Below are positions 54,800 to 64,000 of a stretch of 64,000 bases of DNA, one piece after another; the stretch's first letter is position 1, and each line of letters starts with the position of its first letter. A model generated the notes under the pieces. The model did no database searches, was not told the DNA's origin, and saw only the letters and a program-made list of their open reading frames with translations. The stretch is from JBKEBQ01 sp047973225 (GTDB lineage: Bacteria > Bacillota_I > Bacilli_A > Erysipelotrichales > Erysipelotrichaceae), in contig JBKEBQ010000043.1 of assembly GCA_047973225.1 (NCBI GenBank), positions 1 through 64,000 of the forward strand. The letters are read 5' to 3'. The position numbers and the translations under genes are program-made.

Positions 54800-55448
54800 A
54801 CATGAGAAATACAATCGCGATGTAATGGCAAATAAGTGCGGCGTTAATGAATAAGTGCCAAATGGCATGTGCGAATTTAAACCGTTTCGTATAGAAATAA
54901 GCGCCAACAGAGTACAAGATACCACCCAAAGCAAGAAAGAAGAGAAAAGGAATGGTAGCATTTTTTAAGAGTGATGGAATAAATAAAACGACAGTCCATC
55001 CCATGATTAGATAAATGGTTAACGATAATTTTGGTAAACTCTTTGTTGATAAACATTTATAAAGAATGCCAATAAGCACCATACTCCATTGGATAACGCA
55101 AATGATAATTCCAGTCATTCCCCCAATGAGGCAAATTGCGATAGGTGTATAACTTCCAGCAATAGCAACATAGATAAAAATATGATCAAGAATTCGAAAA
55201 ATAATTTTTTGATTACTACGAATGGCCATTGCATGATACAGGGTGGAAGATAAGAGCATTAAAAAAATAGATAGGGTAAAGACGCTAATTCCGAAACTAC
55301 GAAGAAAGCCACCTTGTATATAAGCAAAAACGGCACTTGCAGGGATTAACAATAACATAATAGAGGCCATTACTCCGTGGGATACGCTATTAAAAACTTC
55401 TTCGGCAAAAGTTAAAGGAAAAAAATCTTTCATTTTATGTTTATTCAT
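54798..55448 (-). CDS. Hemolysin III / PAQR family membrane protein
   Basis: A 216-aa seven-helix protein. PAQR motifs: SSTLYHAMA after helix 2, DHIFIYVAIAGSYTPI, and HAIWHLFINAALICHYIAI at the C-terminus, giving the Ser-His-Asp-His set of a putative zinc hydrolase. The hemolysin name comes from one cloned member; the role in bacteria is unclear. Start at 55448 because GGAGG lies 5 bases upstream on the minus strand; upstream in-frame codons would lie in the promoter. Confidence 0.93.
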   Translation of the reverse strand: MNKHKMKDFFPLTFAEEVFNSVSHGVMASIMLLLIPASAVFAYIQGGFLRSFGISVFTLSIFLMLLSSTLYHAMAIRSNQKIIFRILDHIFIYVAIAGSYTPIAICLIGGMTGIIICVIQWSMVLIGILYKCLSTKSLPKLSLTIYLIMGWTVVLFIPSLLKNATIPFLFFLALGGILYSVGAYFYTKRFKFAHAIWHLFINAALICHYIAIVFLM

Positions 55449-55476
55449 AAATCCTCCAAAATTGTAATATTTTATT

Positions 55477-55505
55477 ATTGTATGCTTTTTTACGAGAATG
55501 GTCAA
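55477..55505 (-). promoter_or_regulatory. Hemolysin III gene promoter
   Basis: Minus strand: TTGACC (55505-55500), exactly 17 bp, TACAAT (55482-55477). Confidence 0.7.
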
Positions 55506-55532
55506 CTTTTTTGGTTCAAGTAAAGAGATTTA

Positions 55533-55541
55533 TGATATAAT
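55533..55541 (+). promoter_or_regulatory. smc promoter, extended -10
   Basis: TGA followed by TATAAT (55536-55541), 26 bases before the smc ATG. Confidence 0.55.
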
Positions 55542-55567
55542 ATATAACGATGTATTTGGAGGTTTTT

Positions 55568-58504
55568 ATGTTTCTTAAACGGATAGAATTACAAGGTTTC
55601 AAATCGTTTGCAGATAAAACAATCATTAATTTTGAAAATGAAGTTACAGGAATTGTAGGACCAAATGGATGTGGAAAAAGTAATGTAAATGATGCGATTC
55701 GTTGGGTGCTTGGTGAACAAAGTGCAAAATCACTCCGTGGATCGAGTATGAGCGACATTATTTTTTCTGGTTCCCAAGGTCGTAAAGCTGTAAATTTAGC
55801 TGAGGTGACGCTCATTTTTGATAATGCAAGACGCAATTTTGATGTCGCGTTTGAAGAGGTGTCGATTACTAGACGCTTGTTTCGTAGTACGGGAGAAGCA
55901 GAATATTTCATAAACAATACACCTTGTCGCTTAAAAGATGTTACCAATATGGTGATGGATAGCGGTTTAGGAAAAGATTCCTTATCGGTTATTTCACAAG
56001 GGAATATTCAAAGTTTTGTGGATTCAAAGCCGGAAGACAGACGTGCATTATTTGAAGAAGCCGCAGGTGTTGCAAAATACAAGAAACGCAAAAATGAATC
56101 ATTAAATAAACTGCATCGAACACAAGAAAATTTATTACGTATCGAAGATATTGTCGAAGAATTGCAAATGCGTGTAAATCCATTGAAACGACAAGCAAAA
56201 AAAGCAGAGACATTTTTAGAAAAAAAACAACAGTTAGAAGTGATTGAAATTAGTGTTATTGTTGATGAGGTACAAACGTATAACGCTAGCATAGATGACT
56301 TGAAAAATAAAATATTTGAAAATGAATCACAACGTGCGATTGCTGATACGACGATTCAAGTTGAAGAACAAAAAAATCAAAATGATCGAAAAGAGATGTC
56401 ATCATTGGACAGTGAAGTACATAAACTACAAAGTGATTTTATGAATGTTGTAAATGAAATTTCATCATTGGACGCGCGTAAAACAGAACTTGATGAGCGT
56501 CGTAAGTATGCACTTGAAAAGGCTTCTAAAAAAGAGCGCATTAAAGAATTGAAAATCATGGTAGATGAGGCAAAATATGAATTGGATAATCGCGAAGAAC
56601 GCTTACAGAGTCTACAAGCGGATGAGGCACTGATTGATCAAGAATTAGAGAAAAAACAGAATACTTTTTTAGAAGTGTCCCAAAATGTGAATGCAACAAC
56701 GATGTTCATAAATAAATTGCACAATCGAAAATCGGTATTAGATGATATCAGTAAATCACCATTCACACATCAGCAAGGTGTGAAAACAATAATGGATGCC
56801 AAAGATAGTTTATATGGTATTCATGGGGTTGTATCACAATTGTTGACGCCACTTGAAACTTATGAAGATGCAATTTCATCATCGCTTGGTGCGGCAATGT
56901 ATCATATTGTGAGTGAAGATGATGATTGTGCGCGAAATGCTATTAGTTTTTTAAAGAAAAACAAAAGTGGTAGAGCTACTTTTTTACCAATAAGTGTATT
57001 AAAAAAACGCTTTGTTCAACAAAGTGATTTGATTATTGCACAAAATGCAAGTGGCTTTTTAGGGTGTGCGAATGATTTTGTAAGCTATGAGGAAGCTTAT
57101 GAAGTTGTTGCGACATCATTGCTTGGGAATGTTTTGGTTTGTGAAAAATTAATACAAGCAAATGAGCTTTCTAAGTTGTTGCATTATAAATATAAAATCA
57201 TTACATTAGATGGTGAGATTGTGCACAAAGGTGGAAGTATGACAGGTGGTAAGGTTTCCAACGACAATTCACCACTTACCATTAGCAAGGAATTGCGTCA
57301 AATAGAGGCTAATTTGGCGAAACAAGAATTAACTTGTGAAGAATTGGTGGCAAAACAAAACAATTTACAAAATAAATTAAATGATTTAAAAGAAGCAAAA
57401 CAACAAGCACGAATTAGTTTAGCATCGCTTGATACAGTTGTTGGTGTGAAACGGAATAAATATGAGAAATTACGTGATGAATATAATGAACTAAATCCAG
57501 AAGATTTTCATGAAGAAGAAAGCGTACAAGATGAATTGGTTGTGCAATTATCAAATGCGCATTCTAAAAGAGATGATGTTGAAAATACACTAAAAAATAA
57601 ACGTGATCGCCGTTTTCAATTGGGAAAAGAAGTTGAAAAAAGAGAAGCTAAGATCAGAGACATTCGTCGTGATTTAGGGATTCTTCAAAATGTTGAGCGT
57701 GAACAAGAAGTGTCACTGGCTAAAAATGAAACCAATTTGGAAAATATATTACAAAGATTATCCAGCATTTATGAAATGACATATGAACATGCCATTACTT
57801 TAAAGCAAGAACAAAGTGATGTTGAAAAAGCACGTGAAGATGTACTTTGTTTGCGTCAAGAAATTGCGAAACTTGGGAATGTAAATTTGGACGCGCCTGC
57901 AGAATATTTGGAAGTACGTGAACGTTATGAAATGTTGTGTAAAAATAGAGATGAACTACTTGCAGCAAAGGAAAAAATATTGCATGCAATTGACGAAATG
58001 GATGAAGTCATGATACAACAATTTTCATCGATGTTTCAACTGATCAATCAAGAACTTCAACAAACCTTTAGAGCATTGTTTGGTGGAGGAAAAGCACACC
58101 TTTATTTATTAGATCCACATGATGTATTAAATAGTGGAATTGAAATTGAAGTACATCCGCCAGGAAAAAACATTGATAATATGCGCAAACTATCTGGTGG
58201 CGAGAAGGCCTTGTTGGCGATGAGTGTGTTGTTTGCGATCTTACAAGCTAGAACGATTCCACTTTGTATTTTTGATGAAGTAGAAGCGGCTTTAGATCAA
58301 GCAAATGTGGAACGGTTTGCACGCTATGTTTCTAATTTTAAAGGCAATTCACAATTTATTATTGTTACCCATCGACCAGGAACCATGGCGCAATGTGAAG
58401 AATTATTTGGTGTTACTATGCAACAAGATGGAGTTTCTAAATTATTGAAGGTGAAACTAAACGATGCCATTGAGTTTGTACCTGAAAGAGAGGCAATGGG
58501 ATAA
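55568..58504 (+). CDS. smc: Chromosome segregation protein SMC, short-armed
   Basis: A 978-aa condensin ATPase that folds and separates chromosomes. Walker A IVGPNGCGKSNV near residue 32; VISQGNI and FEEAAGVAKYKKRK follow. First coil about 165-400, hinge about 400-560 with GIHGVVSQLL and GGSMTGGK, second coil about 575-800, signature LSGGEKALLAM near 877 and Walker B FDEVEAALDQANV. Typical SMC is about 1,180 aa; here both coils are shorter by a similar amount (near 90-100 residues each), so this is a genuine short-arm form rather than a deletion in one arm. ATG 55568 follows GGAGG. ftsY overlaps by one base. Confidence 0.96.
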   Translation: MFLKRIELQGFKSFADKTIINFENEVTGIVGPNGCGKSNVNDAIRWVLGEQSAKSLRGSSMSDIIFSGSQGRKAVNLAEVTLIFDNARRNFDVAFEEVSITRRLFRSTGEAEYFINNTPCRLKDVTNMVMDSGLGKDSLSVISQGNIQSFVDSKPEDRRALFEEAAGVAKYKKRKNESLNKLHRTQENLLRIEDIVEELQMRVNPLKRQAKKAETFLEKKQQLEVIEISVIVDEVQTYNASIDDLKNKIFENESQRAIADTTIQVEEQKNQNDRKEMSSLDSEVHKLQSDFMNVVNEISSLDARKTELDERRKYALEKASKKERIKELKIMVDEAKYELDNREERLQSLQADEALIDQELEKKQNTFLEVSQNVNATTMFINKLHNRKSVLDDISKSPFTHQQGVKTIMDAKDSLYGIHGVVSQLLTPLETYEDAISSSLGAAMYHIVSEDDDCARNAISFLKKNKSGRATFLPISVLKKRFVQQSDLIIAQNASGFLGCANDFVSYEEAYEVVATSLLGNVLVCEKLIQANELSKLLHYKYKIITLDGEIVHKGGSMTGGKVSNDNSPLTISKELRQIEANLAKQELTCEELVAKQNNLQNKLNDLKEAKQQARISLASLDTVVGVKRNKYEKLRDEYNELNPEDFHEEESVQDELVVQLSNAHSKRDDVENTLKNKRDRRFQLGKEVEKREAKIRDIRRDLGILQNVEREQEVSLAKNETNLENILQRLSSIYEMTYEHAITLKQEQSDVEKAREDVLCLRQEIAKLGNVNLDAPAEYLEVRERYEMLCKNRDELLAAKEKILHAIDEMDEVMIQQFSSMFQLINQELQQTFRALFGGGKAHLYLLDPHDVLNSGIEIEVHPPGKNIDNMRKLSGGEKALLAMSVLFAILQARTIPLCIFDEVEAALDQANVERFARYVSNFKGNSQFIIVTHRPGTMAQCEELFGVTMQQDGVSKLLKVKLNDAIEFVPEREAMG

Positions 58505-59487
58505 TGAGTTTTTTAAAAAAATTAAAAGATACGTTTTCAAATAAGCAAGATAGTGATTATTACCTAAGTGGATTATCAAAGTCACGCACTAGTTTTGCTT
58601 CAAAATTAAAACGTTTGGGGACAGGATTTCATAAAGTTGATGAAGCCTTTTTAGAAGAGTTGATGATTGTATTGTTAGAGGCTGATTTGGGAATTCACAC
58701 CGCTGAAAAAATTATTTTTGCAGTCGAACAAAAAGCGCTTGCACAAAAGGTTAATTCAATGGAGGATATCAACGATATTTTATTTGAAGAAATGCAACGG
58801 CTCTATAAACAAAACGATGCTCTTGATAAAGATTTTACATATAATCCCAATGGAGCAACAGTGATTTTAATGGTCGGCGTCAATGGGAGTGGGAAAACAA
58901 CAACTTCAGCAAAACTTGCTCATCATTTCAAAAAGGAAGAACACAAAGTGCTTTTGGTTGCTGCTGATACCTTTCGTGCCGGCGCGGTTGATCAATTGAA
59001 ACGTTGGGCGGAGCGAATTGGTGTGAAGTGTATTAGCGGGGAAGCAAATGCTGATCCAGCAAGTGTTCTTGTTGATGCTTGCCGACACGCCAAAGAAAAT
59101 GAATATGATATTGTGATTGCTGATACAGCAGGGCGCTTACAAAACAAGGTAAACTTAATGCGGGAATTGGAAAAAATGCATAAGGTAATTGCTCGTGAAA
59201 TTGAGAGGCAACCGAGCGAGGTATGGCTTGTTATTGATGCTACAACAGGTCAAAATGGTATTTCACAGGCGCGTGAATTTGTTGGGGCAACCAATGTATC
59301 GGGAATTATTTTGACCAAACTTGATGGAAGTGCCAAGGGGGGAATTGTCATTGCGATTCGAGATTTATTGGGACTTCCAGTGAGATATGTTGGCTTGGGA
59401 GAACAAATTGAAGATTTGCGAGTGTTTGATATTGATACCTTCATTTATGGGTTATACGATGGTGAAAACAATGCGTCTAGCTCATGA
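58504..59487 (+). CDS. ftsY: SRP receptor FtsY
   Basis: A 327-aa NG GTPase that docks SRP at the membrane. N domain residues 1-115; G1 GVNGSGKTT near 125; DTFRAGAVDQL; IADTAGRLQNK; TKLDGSAKGG; a final LGEQIEDL motif. The N-terminal acidic A domain is very short, as in many Bacillota. smc-ftsY is a standard pair. Overlaps ylxM by 17 bases. Confidence 0.97.
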   Translation: MSFLKKLKDTFSNKQDSDYYLSGLSKSRTSFASKLKRLGTGFHKVDEAFLEELMIVLLEADLGIHTAEKIIFAVEQKALAQKVNSMEDINDILFEEMQRLYKQNDALDKDFTYNPNGATVILMVGVNGSGKTTTSAKLAHHFKKEEHKVLLVAADTFRAGAVDQLKRWAERIGVKCISGEANADPASVLVDACRHAKENEYDIVIADTAGRLQNKVNLMRELEKMHKVIAREIERQPSEVWLVIDATTGQNGISQAREFVGATNVSGIILTKLDGSAKGGIVIAIRDLLGLPVRYVGLGEQIEDLRVFDIDTFIYGLYDGENNASSS

Positions 59488-59800
59488 CGAAATAAACACC
59501 CATTTGGATTTTTATGAAAAGCTATTGACACAAAAACAGCAGGCAATTATGAATGCCTATTATCGTGAAGATTATTCTTTAGCTGAAATTGCGGAAAATG
59601 TAGGTGTTACAAGAAGTGCTGTTTCCGATATTATTCAACGTGTTATAAAAATACTTCTTCATTATGAAGAGGTATTACAATTGGTTTGTAAATATCGAAT
59701 ACGCAATCAATGTTACAAGATTCTTGCGCAATCGCAGGATGATATGATACAACAAGTGTATAAACAATTAAAAGAAAGTGAGAGTGAACATTATGAGTAA
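59471..59800 (+). CDS. ylxM: YlxM/UPF0122 helix-turn-helix protein
   Basis: A 109-aa protein with a sigma-like HTH: LTQKQQAIMNAYYREDYSLAEIAENVGV then TRSAVSDIIQR. YlxM proteins are linked to the SRP pathway and are usually encoded right before ffh; here it follows ftsY. ATG 59471 gives the usual length; ATG 59459 is an alternative. It overlaps ackA by 8 bases. Confidence 0.92.
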   Translation: MRLAHDEINTHLDFYEKLLTQKQQAIMNAYYREDYSLAEIAENVGVTRSAVSDIIQRVIKILLHYEEVLQLVCKYRIRNQCYKILAQSQDDMIQQVYKQLKESESEHYE

Positions 59801-60980
59801 AATTATTGCAGTGAATGCGGGAAGTTCTTCCTTGAAGTTTCAGTTGTATGAAATGCCAAGCGAAACAGTATTGACCAGTGGAATTGTGGAAAGAATTGGG
59901 TTTGATGATGCGATTTTTAGCATCATTGTCGAGGATGAAAAAATAGAAAAAGTATTACCCATTAAAAATCATACAGTTGCTGTTAATTTGTTGTTGGAAG
60001 CGTTGAAAAAACACAAAATCATTGAGGATTATAATGAAATCATTGCCGCAGGACATCGAATTGTCCATGGTGGCGAGTATTTCGCGAAAAGTTCTCTAGT
60101 AGACGATGATGCGGTTTCTAAAGTGGAAGAGCTGTGTGAATTAGCACCGCTTCATAATCCTAGTGCTTTGATAGGATATCGCGCTTTTGCAGATGGTTTG
60201 CCACATGCCAAACATGTCTTTGTGTTTGATACCGCATTCCATCAAACGATGAAACCTGAACATTTTGTATATGCAGTCCCTTATGAGTGGTATACTGATT
60301 ATAAAGTTCGTCGTTATGGTGCGCATGGAACTTCTCATCAATATGTTTCGCAATGTTGTGCAAAGTTGTTGCATAAAGATATTAAAGATACAAAAATCAT
60401 TACTCTACATTTAGGTGGTGGATCTTCAATTACGGCGGTGGACGGGGGAGTGTGTGTTAATACATCGATGGGATTTACACCATTAGGTGGAGTTATGATG
60501 GGTACAAGATGCGGTGATATTGATCCTGCCATTGTTCCTTTTATGATGGATCGCCTAGATGTAAGCACTAGAGAAATAGATCACCTTTTAAATAAAAAAT
60601 CAGGAATGTTGGGGGTGTCAGGGATCTCAAGTGATGGGCGTGATATTGAGGCTGAAATTGAAAAGGGAAATGAACGCGCCATTTTAACCATGCAAATTTT
60701 TGAAAATCGTATTGTACAGACGGTTGGATCATATTATGCGCAATTGGGTGGGTTAGATGCGATTGTTTTCACGGCAGGAATTGGTGAAAATGATAAAATT
60801 ACCAGAGCCAACATTATAAAAAAACTTGCACCAATTTTAGGATGTACACTGAATGAAGAAGCGAATAATGTTCGTGCGAAAGAAACGTTATTAACAACAG
60901 ATGATGCGCGCACAAAAGTTTTCTTAATTCCGACCAATGAAGAAATCATGATTGTACGTGACACTTATGAGTTGATATAG
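59793..60980 (+). CDS. ackA: Acetate kinase
   Basis: A 395-aa ASKHA-fold enzyme that makes ATP and acetate from acetyl phosphate. IIAVNAGSSSLKFQLYEM at the start, AGHRIVHGGEYF, FDTAFHQTM, RRYGAHGTSHQYVS, LHLGGGSSITAV, TPLGGVMMGTRCGDIDP and FTAGIGEN are family signatures. No pta gene is adjacent. It starts within the ylxM stop and is followed one base later by the DHH gene, which suggests one long transcript from smc. Confidence 0.97.
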   Translation: MSKIIAVNAGSSSLKFQLYEMPSETVLTSGIVERIGFDDAIFSIIVEDEKIEKVLPIKNHTVAVNLLLEALKKHKIIEDYNEIIAAGHRIVHGGEYFAKSSLVDDDAVSKVEELCELAPLHNPSALIGYRAFADGLPHAKHVFVFDTAFHQTMKPEHFVYAVPYEWYTDYKVRRYGAHGTSHQYVSQCCAKLLHKDIKDTKIITLHLGGGSSITAVDGGVCVNTSMGFTPLGGVMMGTRCGDIDPAIVPFMMDRLDVSTREIDHLLNKKSGMLGVSGISSDGRDIEAEIEKGNERAILTMQIFENRIVQTVGSYYAQLGGLDAIVFTAGIGENDKITRANIIKKLAPILGCTLNEEANNVRAKETLLTTDDARTKVFLIPTNEEIMIVRDTYELI

Positions 60981-60981
60981 T

Positions 60982-61917
60982 ATGCTCGATGTAGTAAAAG
61001 AAGTAAAAGATTTTGAAGTAGTTTGTATTTTTCGTCATAAATTAGCAGATCCTGATGCAATGGGTTCACAATTTGGAATGAAGCGTTTTTTGGAACTTGC
61101 GTTTCCAAAAAAACAAGTGTATGCATTGGGTCAAAGTATTGGCTCTTGTGCGAAATTATTTCCTAAAGTGGATACTATAACAGATGAGAAAATTAAAAAT
61201 GCTTGTGCCATTATTCTAGATACAGCCAATAGTGAGCGTGTAGATGATGGACGTTTTCGTTTGGCAAAAAAAATAATCAAAATTGATCATCACATTGATG
61301 TGGATGCATTTTGTGATATCAATTATGTTGATACAAAAGCAAGTGCGACATGTGAAATTTTGGCGCATATGTTTGAACAATCAAAAATTTCGATTGATGT
61401 TGCATGTGCCCGTTTTCTGTATCTGGGTTTATTAGCGGATTCTGTATCTTTTACGACTCGTTCTACCACGAAACAAACATTATTGGCTGCTGCATATTTA
61501 GTGGGGTGTGGAATTGATGTAGCATCGATTCAACAAGAACGAAGTGGAATGAGTATGCATGAGTTTAATTATATGCAAGAAATTCGCCAACAGCTTGTGT
61601 ATCGTGATGGTGTAGCGTATGCTATCATGCATGCTGAAATTTATGAAAAATATGGATTTGATTATGCTTATGCAAAAGAAAAAGTATTCACAATGGCAAA
61701 TGTGCATGAATTCAAAATATGGTGTTTGTTTACACAAGACAAAAAGGCTGGGGAGAACATATTTCATGGCTCTTTACGTTCCAAAGATGTACCAATTGAT
61801 AAAATCGCAAATCGTTTCCACGGTGGCGGACATGCCTTAGCCTGTGGTGTTAAAAGTTTAACCTCTAGCGATATTGAACGCTTGGTGGATGCGTTGATTG
61901 AAAAATTGAAACAGTAG
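60982..61917 (+). CDS. DHH phosphoesterase, NrnA-like
   Basis: A 311-aa DHH-DHHA1 protein. Metal residues: HKLADPDAMGSQ, ILDTANSERVDD and KIDHHIDVD (the DHH); C-terminal DHHA1 motif GGGHALACG. Such proteins degrade nanoRNA, pAp or cyclic dinucleotide products (pApA). The exact substrate cannot be told. In Bacillota an nrnA-type gene often precedes dnaE, as here. Starts one base after the ackA stop. Confidence 0.92.
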   Translation: MLDVVKEVKDFEVVCIFRHKLADPDAMGSQFGMKRFLELAFPKKQVYALGQSIGSCAKLFPKVDTITDEKIKNACAIILDTANSERVDDGRFRLAKKIIKIDHHIDVDAFCDINYVDTKASATCEILAHMFEQSKISIDVACARFLYLGLLADSVSFTTRSTTKQTLLAAAYLVGCGIDVASIQQERSGMSMHEFNYMQEIRQQLVYRDGVAYAIMHAEIYEKYGFDYAYAKEKVFTMANVHEFKIWCLFTQDKKAGENIFHGSLRSKDVPIDKIANRFHGGGHALACGVKSLTSSDIERLVDALIEKLKQ

Positions 61918-62013
61918 AGACACCTTTATTCGTGAGAAAACAGCTTGTTTGGTGTGCGTAAATGTCACATGTATTTTGCGAAAAAAAAACATTGCAACGG
62001 ATTGTATAAAAGT

Positions 62014-62058
62014 AAAGAAGAAAACGTCTTCGATGGACAAACATTCTTCTTTTTTTGT
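62014..62058 (+). terminator. Terminator before dnaE
   Basis: AAAGAAGAA pairs with TTCTTCTTT, with an inner GTC/GAC pairing, followed by a T-run. The rest of the 320-base spacer (61918-62238) holds no visible gene. Confidence 0.75.
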
Positions 62059-62213
62059 CGATCGAAATAGGGGAACGTCTAATGCCCTATACAATTTTTA
62101 TAATTTCAAAAGTAACATGAGGATATAAATTTAATATAATTCGGTCGTTGTCAATGTATCCATAAATAGAATACTATAAAAAATGATCTTTGACAAAGTG
62201 TATTTATGATTTG

Positions 62214-62222
62214 TGATATAAT
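62214..62222 (+). promoter_or_regulatory. dnaE extended -10
   Basis: TGA followed by TATAAT (62217-62222), 16 bases before the ATG. A TTGACA lies 21 bp upstream, too far for normal spacing. Confidence 0.5.
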
Positions 62223-62238
62223 TAAGAAGAGGTATTTC

Positions 62239-64000
62239 ATGCAAACACATTTACACGTTCGAAGTTGCTATACGCTGCTAAACAGCACGCTGAAAATCAA
62301 AGATATAGTTGCGCATGCGAAAAGTCAAAAATTAACATCGATTGCGCTATGTGATCGTAATGTTATGAGTGGGGCAATGGCTTTTTATCTTGCTTGTACA
62401 AATGCTAAAATAAAGCCTATTTTTGCGCTTGAGTTTACTTGCATTGTGGATGATAAAAAAGTTGATTTACATGCATATGCGTGCAGTGATGCAGGGTATC
62501 AAGCGTTGCTTAAACTTTCAACATATTTATCAGTGGAAAACAGTGAAATAGATTTGCGAAAATTGCTTGAAATAAAACACCAATGGATTATGACGACTTC
62601 TGGAGGTAGTGATGATTTGCAATCGCTTTTATTGAAGGATAATATACAAGGTGTCAAACAACTTTTGAAAGAGTTAAATGAAAATTTTGAAGAATTTTAT
62701 ATAGCCATAGCAATGAATGATTCTCCTTTATTAAAATTAAAAAATGACCAATTAAGTCAAATCGCACATGCTTTACGGATTAAGACCTGTGCAATGTCAC
62801 GTATTTATTATGCTGCTGCGCAAGATGAAGTTGCCTATAAGGCACTATGCGCTATTGGACAACAAAAAACAATGGATGATCCCATGCTTAGTTTTAGTGC
62901 TAAGCGCTATTTTCGAAGTGTAAAAGAAATGATACGTTTATATGCACATAATGAATTGGACAACGCTCAAAAGATTGCAGATGCTTGTAATGTAGAGATG
63001 AAGTTCAAAAAAGCAGAATTGCCGATATTTAAAAATAAATACGATGTGGACTCTAAAACATATCTCACCAATTTATGTCAAATGGGACTGAGAAAGCGCT
63101 TGGCAAACAAGCTAAAAAAACCATATGTAGAACGGCTACAATACGAATTACGTGTCATTACATCAATGGACTTTCAAGATTATTTCTTGATTGTTTATGA
63201 TTTTATTCGTTATGCGAAAACACAAAACATTTATGTAGGACCAGGCAGGGGAAGTGCTGCTGGTTCTTTGGTGGCATATTGTTTAGGCATTACACATGTG
63301 GATCCTATTCATTATGGATTATTATTTGAACGCTTTTTAAATCCTGAAAGAATTTCAATGCCCGATATTGACATCGATTTTCCAGATGATCATCGTGATG
63401 AGGTATTGTCATATGTTAAAGAACGTTATGGCGAACACCATATGGCGCATATTACAACCTTTGGAACGCTTGCCGCAAAACAGGTTTTACGCGATGTAGG
63501 ACGTGTGTTAAGAGTCAAACGAAGCGATATTGATATGCTTTGTAAAATGGTTCCCAATGTTTTAAAAATCGATTTAAATACAACGTATGAGCAAGTTCCT
63601 CGCTTTAAGCAAGCAATTCAATCATCTAAATTATTCCAACAACTCTTCACTATTGCACAAACACTGGAAGGGATCCCAAGGCATGCTTCAACACATGCAG
63701 CGGGGATTGTATTAACAAATAAAAATATTGTTGAGGTGTGTCCTTTAATTGCGGTCGAACCAGATGTCTTATCTACCCAATTTACGATGGAATATTTGGA
63801 AGCATTGGGTTTGATCAAAATTGATTTTTTGGGCTTGCGAAACTTGACAATTATTGATGAAATTTCTCAACAAGTAAAAAAACAAGAGCCTACATTTGAT
63901 ATCATGAACATTCCTTTAGATGATCAACAAGTATACAAATTATTGTGTGATGTGGATACTGCAGGTATTTTCCAATTAGAAAGTGAAGGAATGAAATCGC
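62239..64000 (+). CDS. dnaE: DNA polymerase III alpha subunit DnaE, partial at window end
   Basis: Open frame from ATG 62239 to the window edge (587 codons so far; full DnaE is usually near 1,000 to 1,150). N-terminal PHP domain starts HLHVRSCYTLLNSTL. The palm has YVGPGRGSAAGSLVAY near residue 335 and catalytic Asp in MPDIDIDFPDD near residue 377. GIPRHASTHAAGIVL and IKIDFLGLRNLT follow. This is DnaE, not the PolC type, which has an exonuclease insert in the PHP domain. AAGAGG precedes the ATG. Confidence 0.96.
   Translation, partial: MQTHLHVRSCYTLLNSTLKIKDIVAHAKSQKLTSIALCDRNVMSGAMAFYLACTNAKIKPIFALEFTCIVDDKKVDLHAYACSDAGYQALLKLSTYLSVENSEIDLRKLLEIKHQWIMTTSGGSDDLQSLLLKDNIQGVKQLLKELNENFEEFYIAIAMNDSPLLKLKNDQLSQIAHALRIKTCAMSRIYYAAAQDEVAYKALCAIGQQKTMDDPMLSFSAKRYFRSVKEMIRLYAHNELDNAQKIADACNVEMKFKKAELPIFKNKYDVDSKTYLTNLCQMGLRKRLANKLKKPYVERLQYELRVITSMDFQDYFLIVYDFIRYAKTQNIYVGPGRGSAAGSLVAYCLGITHVDPIHYGLLFERFLNPERISMPDIDIDFPDDHRDEVLSYVKERYGEHHMAHITTFGTLAAKQVLRDVGRVLRVKRSDIDMLCKMVPNVLKIDLNTTYEQVPRFKQAIQSSKLFQQLFTIAQTLEGIPRHASTHAAGIVLTNKNIVEVCPLIAVEPDVLSTQFTMEYLEALGLIKIDFLGLRNLTIIDEISQQVKKQEPTFDIMNIPLDDQQVYKLLCDVDTAGIFQLESEGMKS

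Noticed and set aside
1..64000. tRNA or rRNA genes and CRISPR arrays
   Set aside because: No cloverleaf-like segment with conserved T-loop, no rRNA stretch and no regularly spaced repeats were recognised by eye.

Overview
The window looks like chromosome of a low-GC Gram-positive bacterium (Bacillota). Gene order and content (ffh-rpsP-khpA-rimM-trmD-rplS, rbgA-rnhB, topA-trmFO-xerC, rpsB-tsf-pyrH-frr-uppS-cdsA-dxr-rseP, smc-ftsY-ylxM, an RNase J-family protein, EzrA, paired YmfF/YmfH-type M16 proteins) are Bacillota hallmarks. A short SMC and a reduced set of linking genes suggest an Erysipelotrichia-type lineage, but this is inference; no rRNA or tRNA gene was seen to place it. Almost everything is on the + strand. 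Exceptions are rpsD, a hemolysin III gene and a dead transposase.

Layout: 1-2000 is decayed DNA, with a frameshifted metallo-beta-lactamase-fold gene and an Imm-5-like immunity gene carrying one internal stop. 2.1-9.1 kb holds a catalytically degenerate RNase J-family protein, an FtsK/SpoIIIE translocase, two M16 peptidase-family proteins and an SSB-like protein. 9.1-14.9 kb has rpsD with a long leader, ezrA, and an overlapping run of cysteine desulfurase, thiI and rlmA. 15-26.8 kb is a dense information-processing block (SRP, ribosomal proteins, tRNA and rRNA modification, two tandem signal peptidases, ribosome assembly GTPase, RNase HII, DprA, TopA, TrmFO, XerC).

26.8-31.8 kb is an accessory island between xerC and rpsB. 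It is a lactococcin 972-type bacteriocin locus: bacteriocin gene and DUF1430 membrane protein both broken, export-type ABC ATPase intact, followed by a broken ISNCY-like transposase. A 37-bp imperfect direct repeat flanks it, and the right copy contains the -35 box of the rpsB promoter.

31.9-41.2 kb carries rpsB, tsf, a secreted GH3 enzyme, pyrH, frr, uppS, cdsA and dxr. 41.4-48.9 kb is a second accessory unit, a complete PTS sugar or polyol operon (PRD regulator, class II FBA-type aldolase, triosephosphate-isomerase-like protein, YjbQ-family protein, EIIA, EIIB, EIIC, unknown membrane protein, FucA/AraD-type aldolase) lying between dxr and rseP. 50.4-51.4 kb is a small cassette (DUF2599 protein plus an 82-aa membrane peptide) between two similar terminators. 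51.6-64 kb holds two aminopeptidases, hemolysin III, a short-armed smc, ftsY, ylxM, ackA, a DHH phosphoesterase and the start of dnaE, which runs off the window.

How they work together: SRP (Ffh, FtsY, with YlxM) feeds membrane insertion and the two LepB peptidases. RimM, TrmD, S16, L19, RbgA and KhpA serve ribosome and tRNA maturation. The desulfurase supplies sulfur to ThiI. SMC, FtsK, XerC, TopA and EzrA serve chromosome segregation and division. The PTS operon probably turns an imported sugar phosphate into triose phosphates. No CRISPR array was seen.
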